DNA from: Anastatus disparis
Lineage: Eukaryota; Arthropoda; Insecta; Hymenoptera; Eupelmidae
DNA: 64,000 nt
Direction of reading: 5' to 3'
Assembly (NCBI GenBank): GCA_017163975.1
Contig: JAFFSR010000220.1
Location: 16,262,001 to 16,326,000 of the forward strand
Shown here: positions 37,001-48,593 of the stretch, piece after piece
Position numbering within the stretch: position 1 is the first letter of the stretch
How the letters are laid out: the number at the start of each line of letters is the position of its first letter
Made by a program: the position numbers and the translations under genes
Notes under the pieces: generated by a model
What the model was told of the DNA's origin: nothing
Seen by the model: the letters and a program-made list of their open reading frames with translations, nothing else
Databases searched by the model: none

Positions 37001-40000
37001 GCTGACTTTGCTCCCGAATTGATAGGAGAAGTGCGTCGAGTATTGCTAACTGCACTTGAAAAAAAAACCAAGGATCTTAGTGCTCCAAGTAAACTCTAAG
37101 GGAGACTGCAAATATTAAGCGATCACTAAGCATCCTAGGGTAACCCTAGGGTACACTGTGGATCCTAAGCGATCACTAATAGGCGAGAGGTACACCCCCA
37201 AAAAAGCGCTTAGTTTTCGAAAAGGTGGCCGTAACCGTCCTACAAGCTAATTTTTTTTTTAATGAAAGCTTTTGACCCACAGATTACGGGTATAACCTTT
37301 ATTTTAGTTCGCAGTCTGAGAACATATAGAAAATGGCGGTTCAATAGGTAAAAATTCTATAAGTCTACCCTAGGGTTACCCTAGGATGCTTAGTGATCGC
37401 TTAATATCTGCAGCCTGCCTTAGAGTTTACTTGGAGCACTAAGATCCTTGGTTTTTTTTTCAAGTGCAGGTGGCAATACTTGACGCACTCCTCCCATCAA
37501 TTCGGGAGCAAAGTCAGCGCTAAGTAGGCGCGGTGACATCTGATACTATTTTGTTCTTCTAGTACATGACGACAGTATGAATTCACGAGCGTATTAGGCA
37601 GTTTGCTATGCAAGCTCAGGGTAGGTGGCATTCTGAGCTCTAGCGCTGTCATGGCGGTCACACTATGACATTTTTGCGATGTTAACATGTATGAGCGCAT
37701 TCATGAGTCTAACGGTGTATATTCAATGACGTCACATTAAGATAAAATGTCTGAAAGTAATGGGGGAAGCCTCTTCTCTAATAGCAGCGCGTTGCGTGTA
37801 GTTGCACGCACACAGCAACACGTATATGCTCATGCATGCACGTATACATGGTAATGTGCCGCTATGACAGCGCTAGAGCTCAGAGCGCCACCTACTCTGA
37901 GCTTGTATAGCAAACTGCCTAATTATTAGAACGGTCGGTCTTTCCTCGCGCACATGCGCAACATTCACATTTTCAATGCATTATTATATGGAACCTTAAG
38001 ACATTTTTGGTGGCGCTGCAGAAGAGAAGAATATAAAATATTTTTTTCGTATTCTAACCTCAAAATTGCAACTTTTTTTCTCATTTTCGGCTCTCATACG
38101 GAAAAAATCATTATTTACCTCTGGTGTAAAGGCTGTTTTACGAAACTCGTTACAGCCCTCGTCTTCGGCTCGGGCTCTAAACCTCTTGTTACGTAAGTCA
38201 AGCCTTTCCACCCCAGGTTAATAATGTACTATTTATACACAGATTTACAATTTACGAAGATAATAATATACTTCTAATGTTGTCAATAACTCTAGTCACA
38301 TATATGTAGAATAATTGTTCATGCTAATCTTATTCAAAAAGTCTAAAATATTTTTGTGAAGCGAAAAATGCTGCGCGTGATAGAGCCGATGTAATAGTTA
38401 TATACCCAACTTGGGCGTACGAAGGATTTATATGAGCGAGACTAATGTTTTTGGCTTGAGCAGTAGTCGGTCGAGGGCTTTAGCCCGAGACTGACTGCTG
38501 TTCAAGCTATAAAACATTAGTCGAGATCATATGTATCCTTCGTTAGCCCAAGTTGGGTAGATGATTTTATGTTATCGTAGGTCGTATGAGGGACTATAAA
38601 AAGATTAAATACAAATAAAAAAACATTATAATAAAATATAAATTTTCAGACTATTTAATTGAAGAATTTGAAATTCTATTTATTTAAAGAATGCGAGCAA
38701 ACAACTGAGCGGTGCCGGTATACTTCTGCCTATGCGACAGAGAGAGCCAACGACGAATCACGGAAACGACCGAACGACGCCGACGGAGAACTATAGCTTA
38801 CTTTTAACTGCGCTCTTCTTTATCTGTCTTTGTCTTACTTGTAGCAGCGCGCTGATTCTACTACCCTTCTAAAAACATATTTTAGTGTTTTGCTCCGAAC
38901 GTTCTTCAACAAGACTGTAGAATATTTGCCAATACACTTCAATATAGTGTGGCGTATGCAATAATATTCCATACTATAAAGTATTTTAAAGCCGTATACG
39001 ACATTGTATAATGTATTGCTAATTGAATATACTTTAGCTACGAGCAGGGCGGTATGACACCCCAATACCCATTTAGCTAGCTCCACGGGTATTCTACCGA
39101 ATACGACATACTATAACATAAACATATGTATCTTTCTTTAGTGTGACAAATAAAGAAATACTAGAGAATGATGAATGCATATGCTAACGTCGGCTCTATC
39201 TTGCGCTGAATTTTTCGCTTTACAACAATATTTTAGACTTTTCAAACAAGATTAGCATCAATAATTAGTCTACATACATATGGCTAGAGTTATTGACAAC
39301 ATTAGAGGTATATTATTATCATATTTTTCTCTCACCTGACCACAGCGCTTTCATGCGGAAAATAGTCCTGACCACCTCTTAAGATAGTGGTGTATTCAAT
39401 TAAAATTTTTTTTACTCTTGTATCTTGATATGAACTGTCTACTCACGCGAACTGATTCTTGTATATTCTTGGCTAGCAGAATTTCTATACTTTCCTCTTT
39501 ATCTTAGTCACATGTTTTACGACAAGTGTATATTCACCGAGACTATTAACTTTTTATTAGAATATCTAAAAGACGATGTATCTACCACTTCTGATTTTAA
39601 AATATATTTTTCTAAATACACTTCTAAATAACATATTTGGTTTTTGAAAAAATGATGAATGTTTTTGTAAAATTATTGAAAACGTGAATTTTACCACGAC
39701 ACGCCCATAAGAGCCATGTATAAGCTATTGATTTTACAAATTAATTTCTCAAAATTATTTCTATTTCATTCATTATAACTTGAACAGACTCTACCAAAAA
39801 TTGAGGGTGAAACGTTGCTAAAATAAAATAAATTTTTGAGTGGAGCAACTATTGGTTATTTAATTCTAATCTTTCACATTATCTGCGCTGCTGTTAGAAT
39901 CTCATAAATATATAGATATAATTAAATTTATTGAAATATTATACTTACCATTTGGAAGGTCTTCAAATCTTCATATATACTCTCTTCATCATCCTTTAAA

Positions 40001-40380
40001 TCATTAAATTCCTCTAATTTGTCTCCAAGATGAATTTCTGGCTCTGAGTAAAGCCAATTACTAAAATTATCAAACTTTTCTAATCTATAATTGAAATCAT
40101 ATTGTGTCTTGGCAGAACGTAAAAGATGATAAAAATCATATTCTGTAAAATCTAATTTTGGTAAATATTGCTCTAAATTCTTGAAAGTCTCGTTAAGCTG
40201 TTCTATTTGTTCCTCCCTCGTTATCTTTGGTCCTTTATGTAATTGTTCAAAAACATTTGTAAGGTTATTTACAGTTTTATGAACAATGTCTAAGCTTTCT
40301 GTAGCGCCATTGTTCAAGTCGAATGCAAATGTTTGATAAAATGTAATTGAAAAAAAGGATAACAAAATGTAATGAATCAT
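28041..40380 (-). CDS. Secreted DUF4803-like protein, copy B
   Basis: Seven exons on the minus strand: 40380-39949, 31631-31439, 31343-31191, 31114-30879, 30531-30263, 28939-28553, 28290-28041. The sum is 1920 nt, 639 residues, with no frame break. Phases match copy A throughout and exons 2 and 6 have identical lengths (193 and 387 nt). The start at 40380 opens into a signal peptide (MIHYILLSFFSITFYQTFA). Exon 5 is 93 nt longer than in copy A and includes NITKPRDKNSNLIQRYKEIF. The C-terminal VTG repeats, CQCEDLSDNVNRYF and PLPLSGGG are kept. For exon 4 the acceptor could also be 6 nt downstream, as used in copy A. Intron 1 has grown to about 8.3 kb through nested insertions; copy A has 596 bp. 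Role unknown; secretion is predicted from the signal peptide. Confidence 0.72.
28444..28520. repeat. Intronic hairpin shared by both DUF4803-like paralogues (copy B)
   Basis: CTCGAGTGCCGAGAATAAA at about 28449 pairs with TTTATTCTTGGGACTCAAGG. It occupies the same intron as 14464-14537 in copy A. Confidence 0.6.
31870..32007. mobile_element. piggyBac-type MITE with TTAA target duplication
   Basis: A 138-bp element with ends CCTTCTGACAGCCGG and CCGGCTGCCAGAAGG, flanked on both sides by TTAA (31866-31869 and 32008-32011), the signature of piggyBac insertion. It contains the perfect palindrome GATGACGCCATATGGCGTCATC. Located in intron 1 of copy B. Confidence 0.85.
32040..32313 (-). mobile_element. 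tRNA-derived SINE in intron 1 of copy B
   Basis: Minus-strand head at about 32313-32222 begins GCGTCCGTGGCTCAGTCGG (A-box) and carries GCGGGTTCAAATTCCC (B-box) with a long variable arm, as in class II (Ser/Leu-like) tRNAs. The body extends to about 32040. The head is nearly tRNA-like but continues directly into SINE body, so it is not called as a gene. Confidence 0.7.
32482..34427. mobile_element. Foldback element, TIR CCACAAAAAAAATTA, interrupted
   Basis: Left arm 32482-32700 and right arm 34205-34427 are inverted relatives; shared blocks are AAAATAT, TTTAGC, ATGTCGGCGAATTTG-like and the edges CCACAAAAAAAA and TTTTTTTTGTGTGG. A TTAA-flanked foldback sits inside. Open frames over the arms (32419-32844 and 34139-34396) are by-products of the repeat. 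Confidence 0.65.
32819..33472. mobile_element. TTAA-flanked foldback element (piggyBac-like)
   Basis: 654 bp, arms nearly perfect: CCAGATACTATTAGAAACTG at the left mirrors CAGCTTCTAATAGTATCTGG at the right, and the arms continue inward to a centre near 33145. TTAA is present at 32815-32818 and 33473-33476. No transposase. Confidence 0.8.
35609..35790. mobile_element. Hairpin MITE, ends TTACCCTGGAAGAAAATTGA
   Basis: The two arms, including TTGCTGGTCAACAAATGTTA and its complement, are close to perfect; the ends are TTACCCTGGAAG and CTTCCAGAGTAA. About 180 bp, no coding capacity. Confidence 0.8.
36131..36264. mobile_element. AATAGTAT-tipped hairpin element 2
   Basis: AATAGTATACGCAACACGTG at the left mirrors CTAGTTGCGTAATATACTAA at the right. 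The stem includes ACAGGTGAACCACGCACTCG and the centre is CGCCCTCGCTTCGCTCGGGCG. Similar CTCGCT(A/T)CGCTCGG strings lie just upstream at 36040-36100. The open frame at 36006-36245 is a by-product. Confidence 0.65.
36780..39420. mobile_element. Composite of nested foldback elements at the 5' end of intron 1 of copy B
   Basis: Outer arms: AAATTTTAATTGAATACACC at 36818 is mirrored at 39386-39406. Next inner arms: TTCCATGTAATAATGCATTG at 36850 mirrored at 37975-37993. Innermost: 36960-37180 mirrored at 37370-37565 (CTCCAAGTAAACTCTAAG, CCTAGGGTAACCCTAGGGTA). The right part (38000-39378) is a separate insertion. Confidence 0.65.
38000..39378. mobile_element. Foldback element with CTTAAG target duplication, copy 1
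   Basis: Arms 38230-38400 and 39180-39360 are inverted (GTTGTCAATAACTCTAG, GATGCTAATCTT-like, GCGAAAAATGCTGCGCG). CTTAAGA occurs on both sides of the insertion. The left end is truncated compared with the relative at 53490-55190. It contains its own hairpin at 38401-38567 (ACCCAACTTGGGC at the left tip, GCCCAAGTTGGGT at the right). Confidence 0.65.
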
Positions 40381-41070
40381 TTTGAAACTTCTTTTAATAA
40401 GTTGAAAAATAATTGAATAATTGTCAAAAGAAAAGCACGTTGAGAAATCGCTGAAAAAAAACATAGTAATTAATTTATTTAAAATTTCTTTTTTTTAAAT
40501 AAGAAAAATAAAGTATGTCATTTTTTAAATATTACGATGTTACAATAAAAGTATTCTGGTAGAACTTGAGCAGATTTTATTTTGGATGATTTGTATTTGT
40601 TCAGTGTTTAATAAAAGAATAAGCTATAATGGATGACTAGTTCTTATGAATACTTGAAACATTGTTTTAAACGATTATTTCGCATTTAATCCTTAAAAAA
40701 TATAAAAGAAATTATTAATTCAATAATAACCTGTTTTCTTCCCATCTTAAACCTATTCCGTAAATAAATATTTTTTTCTCTAACAAGGAAAGTATTTCAT
40801 CTTTAGATTTTGAATACTCTTCTCACTTTCAGATTTTTTAATATAAATTATAAAAAAGCCTTATTCACTTGGTTTAAAGTCTAATTACTCAAAAGTTATA
40901 AATAAATAAAAATGAAGAAATAAAAACAGGGAATATGCAATTTATTTTTCTCTATTGGATTATTGCTTATTTATAATGTAATGTGACCTATTATTACTTT
41001 GAAGTAAATAAAAATAAAGCTTGGAGTAAAATTTAGTATTAATTTTCAATAATTAGATATTTTTAGATTA
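40381..41070 (-). promoter_or_regulatory. Upstream region of copy B, conserved in copy A
   Basis: Aligns with 17720-18560. The conserved start of the block is TCGCTGAAAAAAAAC followed by TAGTAATTAATTTATTT. No single element is assigned. Confidence 0.4.
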
Positions 41071-41429
41071 TTTTATAGATTTGTGACTTTAAGTATCATT
41101 AAATGTAAGAACAAAATTTATTATGTGTAAAACCATTTTTATCTAATAAATTATATATAATTTTTATGGTGCAGTACAGTAATTTTTTTAGAGATTTAAC
41201 ATCAATAATATATAATATCTACTATTGCACAGCGATGAAATCCAGAAATTTTTTCGTAACAATTATTTCAACAGCACTCTTTGAGCTATTGAGCTAATTT
41301 CGATGTGAAATTCCCGAGTTTAATTCCTATAGTGCTTATATTTTTGTTCTTGATTAATCAGCTTAGCAGTAGATTTTACAGTGCTGATCGGTTAAAATTT
41401 TAAGATGCCATGACAATTGGGATGTTGCA

Positions 41430-41740
41430 TGAAAATTTTTTTTTAAATCCATTATATCCGTCATTTAGAAAAAGAAAAAATAAAGGACACGTATTTTTTC
41501 TTTTTTCATGAAAATCAAAACTCAAAGAGATATAGGCAGTTAAAACTGTGCGACATCACGAAAGTATTTGCTTTCATGACGTCATTTATTATGGCACTAT
41601 ATCTATATATATATCAAAATTGTACTAATTTATTCCGGCTATAACTTTTGTAATTTATTATATTTTGAAAAACACGGGTCTCTTCTTTTTTCGTATTCTA
41701 CCTGACGGATATAATACATTTTTTGTTGCGAGATGTTAAT
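41430..41740. repeat. Imperfect foldback
   Basis: CATTATATCCGTCATTTAG at 41448 is mirrored by CTGACGGATATAATACAT at 41702, with AAGAAAAAATA-type inner matches. About 280 bp. Confidence 0.5.
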
Positions 41741-42013
41741 TATACTAAGAAAAAGATGACACGATCGTCAATTGCATTGCGTTGCTGTAATTTTTATGTC
41801 GAAATTCATCGTAAATTTTATACGAAAATTTTCTCCATGCACTTTTATCCTTTGATATCGAAATATTCTTTGTTTTATTTAAATTTAAATGGGCGAAGCC
41901 AAAATGTAACCTTTTTGGGGCCAAATCTGAGATGGAACCTTTTGGTACGCGAAGTTGGGTTAGTACTTATTAGTGGGCAAAATCGAGTTGATACTTTTTA
42001 TGGCGCTTGTCTG

Positions 42014-42694
42014 ACAAAGAGAGTGCATTGCATTTGGCTCTTGGATTTCCTCCTAATTTTGTGATATTTTTTCTTACATAAAATCATGAAAAAAGCCGCG
42101 TCCATTCGGCCCAACGCTCGATTTTTTCCGAGTTATGAACAGTTTATGTCTGTTTTGCTAAACAATTTGCATCCGCTTTATAGTTTTACAATTTTCTAAC
42201 TACTTATTCTATAAGGTTTTTACTCATTGCATATTAAAGTTGAGATTAAAAACTTTCGATTAAAAAAAAACGTGTCCAAAAAGCTCAAGTTGTTTTAAAG
42301 TTATGAAGCGAATAAAAATAGTACAAATATTTAGTTTAAAATATGCATAGAAAATAAAGCTGTATTAAAATAAAGTCTGAATTTAATTTTAATTTTTTTT
42401 CCTTCATAATTTTAGAACAACTTAAGCTTTTTTGACACTTTTTTTTTTGTCAAAAGGTTTTAATCTCAACTTTAATATGCAATGAGTAAAAACCTTATAG
42501 AATAAGTAGTTAGAAAATTGTAAAACTATAAAGCGGATGCAAATTGTTTAGCAAAACAGACAAAACTGCTCATAACTCGGAAAAAATCGAGCGTTGGACC
42601 GAATGGACGCGGCTTTTTTCATGATTTTATGTAAGAAAAAATATCCCAAAGTTAGAAGAAAATCCGAGACCCAAATGCAATGCACTCTCCTTGT
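42014..42694. mobile_element. Long foldback element
   Basis: AGAGAGTGCATTGCATTTGG at 42018 is mirrored by CCAAATGCAATGCACTCTCC at 42671; the arms are nearly identical inward (CGGCCCAACGCTCGATTTTT, TTGCATCCGCTTTATAG) to a centre near 42350. No coding capacity. Confidence 0.8.
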
Positions 42695-42814
42695 GAGTTG
42701 TGACCTTTTTCTTCTCACCCGACGATTCTATAATCTCTTTTTTAATAAAAAATAATTGTGGTTAAAATAATTGCAAATTTTAAAATAATATATACCATTT
42801 TGGATTTGAAGCTT

Positions 42815-43075
42815 TCATGGTGTATATTATTATTGTTTAAGGGTTTTTTCGGATTTCGACCGTGTACGTGGTGGTTTTGGATACCGATGTTTCGTGAATA
42901 TTACAGTTCACTTTATCAGCGTTAGCCTGAATCTGATATGCCCCTAATTACGATATGATTCAGGCTCACCCTGATGAAGTTAATTGTAATGTTCACGAAA
43001 CTTCGGTATCTAAAACTACCACCTACGGACGAAATCCGAAAAACCCTTGAGCAATAAATATTATTTGTGAAGTTT
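42815..43075. mobile_element. Foldback element, ends AAGGGTTTTTTCGG
   Basis: AAGGGTTTTTTCGGATTTCG mirrors CGAAATCCGAAAAACCCTTG; the inner arms share GTTTCGTGAA and GATTCAGGCT. Homology extends slightly outward into a TTATTATTG block on both sides. Confidence 0.7.
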
Positions 43076-45425
43076 TAAAATTAAATGTTCACTCTATTTT
43101 ACATGGTAAATAATTCAAATTTTTATAAAAAAATATAAATGTTTTTGATAAATTTAAATACCTAAATATAAATACCTGTTTGAAACAATTTTTAAATGAA
43201 ATTAATCTTGTTATTACCACTCCAAAAAATTAGACACGACTAACTTTTCATATTTCAAAATTGAAAATAACTATGCATATATATGTATATTATTAAACAT
43301 GGTGTATAAACATAAAGATATTTACTTCTCTTAGTCTTTAAACAATATAATACACCGAATTAACATTAAATTTAAACAGCTGTGTTACAAATATTTAAAA
43401 ATGTCTATTATCTTTTATTTCCTTATTCATACATATATATAACGTCTATTTAAAATTTTTGAAAATATGTTATTCATTGAAGAACTTAATTGTATAAGTT
43501 TAAATAATTCAATTACGCAAATGTATATTCAAATATTAATTAACTACCTTTTTCATTTCGAAATTACTGTAGGAGTTAAAGTAATGAAGTACTAGATCTA
43601 TTATTTTTTAATATTATATAACTGCAAATATTTATTAAAAAATGCTGCTAAATTCTTAACCTCTATGTCTTAAGAATGTATTGATTGATTTCGGTGAATA
43701 AATCATTATGAAAATAATTATTTTTTTCCAGTGTATTACCGCTGAATTATCTAGATTTTCCTATTTTTAAAATACATATTTATTATTATTTATATTATAA
43801 CATAAAAAATATTTATTTCCGCAGTATTGAATTTATTATTAGAGAAAAATGCTCACATGAATACATGTGTACAAGCATGCGGACAGATATTTTTAGAAAA
43901 TATCCTTTCTTAAATAAGAAATAATGAAAATAAGTAATTTATTGAAATATATAATTTTCAAACCGGTATCTTTCAATGTTTTTCAGCATTGTTGCCGAAA
44001 AAAATAAGTACAATTTCAAATTATTAGTTAATATTATTACTTATAAATATAATCTGATTAGTATAATAAAAATTCCATATTTTTAGTATGTTCCACAGGT
44101 GGTTACTATTTTAGACAATAAGACTTCTGCTACGTGTGTAAATTTAAAATAAAATAAAGATTAAAAACAAATAACTATTTTATCAATAAATAGATTGAAT
44201 AAAAAGTTTTGATAAGAAACATTTTGTTGCTCAATTATTTATGAAACAGATATCAATATATTGATATTTAACCTCCTCAAACTTAAATAATGGCTTTTAT
44301 AATAAATTATAAAGCAAATAAAACGTTAATAGGATGCTATTGTTTTGAGAAATAACTGGATTAAATAAAAAGCTCAATAAAAATATTACGTACCAGATAC
44401 TTTAAAAAACAATTGTCAAAATATTGACATCCTCAAAATGAAGTAATATATTCAAATTTCGAGTAAAATAAAACGTTGTATAAGAATAATTTAAATGATG
44501 TTTGGTTATGATTACATCATCAAAATTCTATTAAAGACAATATATTAAATAACCTTCAATATTAATTTAAAAGCTCATAAGTATAAAATTATATTGTCAG
44601 ATTAATTATGAAAATTTCTTTGTATTACAGCAAATATCTATTTCCTGTACAACATGTGTTTGGAGAACATTAAAAATTTCTTTGTATAACAGCAAATATC
44701 TATTTCCTGTACAACATGTGTTTGGAGAATATAAAAAATATTTTTTTAAATAATTTTAGAACAAATATTTATTTTTATATTATAAAAATATTCTCTACAA
44801 CTTTTTTAGATATTTTATTATGAACGTTAATTATTTTTATATCTAGTATTTTAATATTCTAATAAGTTATATATGTTCACGTTTCTCTCAGTGAACTAAT
44901 AAATGATAAAATAAATTATTATAAAATTATGTGCAAACTTGTGCAAATTCGCAAAATCCACTGTAAATAAACAAAAGGACAAACGGGAAACATAATTAAT
45001 CCTACTATTTAGTACTATAGTATTCTACAATTTTCATACAATTTCTTAGAGAAAAAACTTGCATAGTTGATGATTAGAATTATATATTATAGTCTCTCTT
45101 CAGTAAAACAAATTGCAAATCATCAAAAGATTTATTTTAATTAGAATTTGTCAGTTATATCATGACAAACTTTAAATCTGAACTTTTAAATATTTCTCTT
45201 TGTGTATCAAGAAAAATAAAAAACATAGACTTACATTAAAGTTGTTTTTAACTCTTAGAATTAACATTATTAACTTTTTTAACAATATACATACACATTG
45301 TAATTTACATAAAATTTACTTAATTTATGAATCTCAAAGTATTTATAATATATTTCATTTTAAAACTCCAATTTATGAATATCAAGCTATGTGGTCAATC
45401 GTTAATACAGACTCAGTCACTTTTA
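43076..45425. other. Gene-free AT-rich interval
   Basis: No gene or named mobile element found. It contains two local tandem duplications: a 63-bp unit at 44608-44736 and a diverged unit of about 185 bp at 44196-44500. Open frames at 45200 and 45755 have no family signal. Confidence 0.45.
44608..44736 (+). repeat. 63-bp direct tandem duplication
   Basis: Two copies of a unit that begins AAAATTTCTTTGTAT(T/A)ACAG and ends TGTGTTTGGAGAA; they differ at about three positions, so the duplication is recent. Confidence 0.85.
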
Positions 45426-45427
45426 TG

Positions 45428-45659
45428 TGTGCACTGTTAAAAAAAACATGAAATTTAATGCAAATTTAATGCAAAACTGGAAGCTTGCTTCAAGCGCGTA
45501 CATGAACATTAATAATTTTACTGTAACTTGAATGCAAAATTGCATGAAAATTAATAATTTTACCATAATTGTACTGTACAATTGCATGAAATTTCAAATA
45601 AAAATAGAAATTTCACAAATGTTCTGGAAGCAAAATTCAATTTTTTTTGACAGTGTGAG
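45428..45659. mobile_element. MITE with CACTGT ends
   Basis: Ends CACTGTTAAAAAAAACATG and AATTTTTTTTGACAGTGTGA are inverted. The interior has direct repeats of CATGAAA(A/T)TTAATAATTTTAC. Likely Tc1/mariner or similar type by TIR; target duplication not clear. Confidence 0.5.
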
Positions 45660-45906
45660 CTTGAAAAATTACGTACTTATGATAAATATTTAATTGGTAG
45701 ATAATTTTAAGAAAAAATACCTTCTGGAAGTCATTAATATCGTCCTGATATCTCTTGTACTGTTTTCGATCTTCGAAAGAAATAATTTTATTTCTAAATA
45801 GTTATAACTTGATTAATTTAGAATATTTTTCTTTTTATTATTTAATTAAAATATTTGTTCAAAAAATCATATTAAGAGTTATTTATAAGGAGAGTGTTAG
45901 ACTTCT

Positions 45907-46460
45907 AAAAAAAGCTGGGGTTTTAGATGCCAACGCTCAATAGATTCGGAGCTACATCATATATAAGCAATAATTTTATGAAACATAATCAAAATTAGCA
46001 TTGTTTCAAGATACTGTTAAAGAGGACGTGTTTATCTTACATAATCCATGAAATAATACTAAAAGTTCAACAAAAATCGTTCAATTTGAGTTTCATTGCT
46101 ACTAAAAATGTTAGTTTGTTCAAAAGTTATTAATAAACCCAAAATTGGAGATTAAAAATATATTGAAAAATTTTTATTTCGTAGCCGACGTAACTGGTAA
46201 TTTTCATAAACTTTTAATCTCTATTTTTGATTATTAACATTTGAAAAAATTACTATTTTTTGATGCAATAAAGTTTAAATAAAAGAATTTTTGTTGAACT
46301 TTTATTATTTTGATGGATTGTATAAGACAAATACATGTTTATTTACAGTTATTTCATACGATGCTAATTTTCATCATGTTTCATTAAATTATTGTTTATA
46401 TATTATACGATCTAACTCTGAATCTATTGAGCGTTGACTTCTGAAACTTTAGCTTTTTTA
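45907..46460. mobile_element. Foldback element related to the repeat at 19360-20060
   Basis: CAACGCTCAATAGATTCGGA at 45941 is mirrored by TCTGAATCTATTGAGCGTTG at 46417; inner arms share TAAAAGTTCAACAAAAAT and the centre is near 46180. One arm alone is present at 19700-19940. Confidence 0.65.
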
Positions 46461-47447
46461 CATTTTCATGAAAGAAAAAATCTTTCGCAGTTTCAACGAA
46501 ATCGGTGACCTGGAGGTCCGATACTCTTCTAGTTAGCTCAAGCCACTTTAGGTTATGGCAAAATTATTTTACAATAGCAATAAAAAAATTTAAACTTATT
46601 AATCGTAATAATATAAATTGTTTTGTCCGAATCAGTTGATCGTGCACACAAATGTTAAAAAATTGTCATGAAAAATTAAAAAGTATTTTTTCGGAAAATC
46701 TAAATTATTTTATTTATAATTTTCTTGTATTTTGTTATTATTTTATCTTGATAAAATTCTTTTAATATGGAAATTAAAAAAAAATTAATATACAAATATA
46801 CCTAATCATAATTGTAAATATTCATATTTAAGATAATATTTCCACATGAAATCATTTGAGTCAATATACAACTTTAAATATACGATTACAAATAACGCAA
46901 TTGTTTCTATTTTTTCACAAACAGTTCGATAATTTGATATAAAATCTATTGGTACTGTTTGCATTTTTAGTATAAATACAGAAACTTGTTTCGAAAATTT
47001 CTATTTTAAAATATTTTTAATTCGATTCAACTAAATGTTCTTAACACTTTAGTACAATATGTACTAAAATATTAAAACAAGCTAAAGTAGCTGCGACAGT
47101 AAATTGTATTCATAAAAAAGGTACGTTGTAAGGGTATACTTTCTATATATTTAGAACATTTTTTATTGTAATTAACTTATATTGTAATGATTAATCAATT
47201 TTATTTTATAGATGTAATAATAAAAATATCGCATAATTTGTTAGTGAATAGTTTAGACTTACGTTAATCATACATAAGTTTGAAAAACGGACCGAAAAAA
47301 AGAATTAAAAATTTAAATAATAAAATACACGTTAAAAATTCAAAAAATTTTAATAAATGAAAACTTTAAACCATTCGAACTTTCGTGGACTTTTTTCAAT
47401 TGAAAACGAGATAACACCTTCTTCCCCGCGACTATCAATATTTTATC

Positions 47448-47617
47448 GTAACTAAAAAACTTATTTTTTTCTTCAATTTTACAGTAACAATTTTGCAGAA
47501 TTTTAAAATAGCACGATTAAAATGCTAAACAAAATCAATTTTATTTTGTATTTTTTAATCTTTTAAAATTGTCTTTGTAAAATTGAAGAAAAAAAATAAG
47601 TTTTTTAGTTAGGGGGT
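47448..47617. mobile_element. Foldback element, family 'TTCTTCAATTTTA', second copy
   Basis: ACTTATTTTTTTCTTCAATT at the left mirrors AATTGAAGAAAAAAAATAAG at the right. Same tips as the element at 10378-10572. Confidence 0.65.
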
Positions 47618-47723
47618 TTTCTAAGCAAACGCTAAGCTACGAAGTTTTTGAAACAAAGGTGTTTTAGAAATTTTCGTCGAGATAGGGGGTCACTCCGCTT
47701 AGCCAATAAATAATAAATATTAA

Positions 47724-48055
47724 TTATAAATTTAATTCTTTAAAATAATAATTTTTTATATTACTTCGTTTATCAGAATATATTTGAAATGCATCCCATA
47801 AACGAACTCGTGTTAGTGCGATATAAAGTTGGCTTTGATTAAAAACATTTTTTCGACATTCAAAACTAATATTTTCAAATGTTTGTCCTTCTGATTTATA
47901 TAGTCATTGTAAGACTTAATTTTACTGGAAATCGTCTATGTTTAAATTTAAACGGATAATCATTTTCAGAATGTAATGTTATTCAACTAAGAAACATTTT
48001 TTCATCAACTCTATCATCAATTAAAAATTTCATATTGTATTACATTATTTGTCAT
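47724..48055 (-). pseudogene. Helitron helicase C-terminal remnant
   Basis: Minus strand. One frame gives FKHRRFPVKLSLTMTI and, after a frameshift near 47905, a second gives KSEGQTF, then NQSQLYIALTRVRLWDAF and a stop at 47724. These are the last motifs of the Pif1-type helicase of Helitron RepHel proteins (family forms: FPVxLxFAMTINKxQGQT and GQLYVAxSRVR). A nonsense codon upstream (LS*ITLHSEN) and the frameshift show that it is dead. Everything upstream (HUH nuclease, rest of helicase) is missing. Confidence 0.75.
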
Positions 48056-48561
48056 TTTTAAAATGAGTTGAGCACCCCGATCACACAACTCGCCGAGCGC
48101 TCGAACGCGAAGAAAAGTATTGTCCACGCTTGGCTAAATCTAAAAGTTTTTTGGAAAATTTCAGATTTTCTATTCAAAATTGGCAAATTTAGAGCGATTT
48201 TTGTAATTTAACGCGTTAAGTCGCGCATGCGGTAGCGCGTCAGATGTAAAGATAAGATAAGATAAGCATTTATAGACGATATCATCGAATACGTTGAGTG
48301 TAGACTAAGCAGACTAATTATTAATACTGAAAGTTGAAGTTATAAAGGGTTTAATAAATATTTAGATATTTCTCCAATTTATGACTATAAAATATGTAAT
48401 ATTTATAATTACAATACAGATTTTACGTCCTTATAAATTAATTTCAGTATTCATTTTATTTTATTCGACAGTTTTTCAACTTTTACTTCTTATTTTTTCA
48501 AATATTTCGTCATTGACATACTATTGCAATATACAAATTTTATAGCAATGTAATAATTAAA

Positions 48562-48593
<32 letters not shown>

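Noticed and set aside
41723..42064. 113-codon open frame
   Set aside because: It overlaps the ends of two foldback elements and has no family signal.
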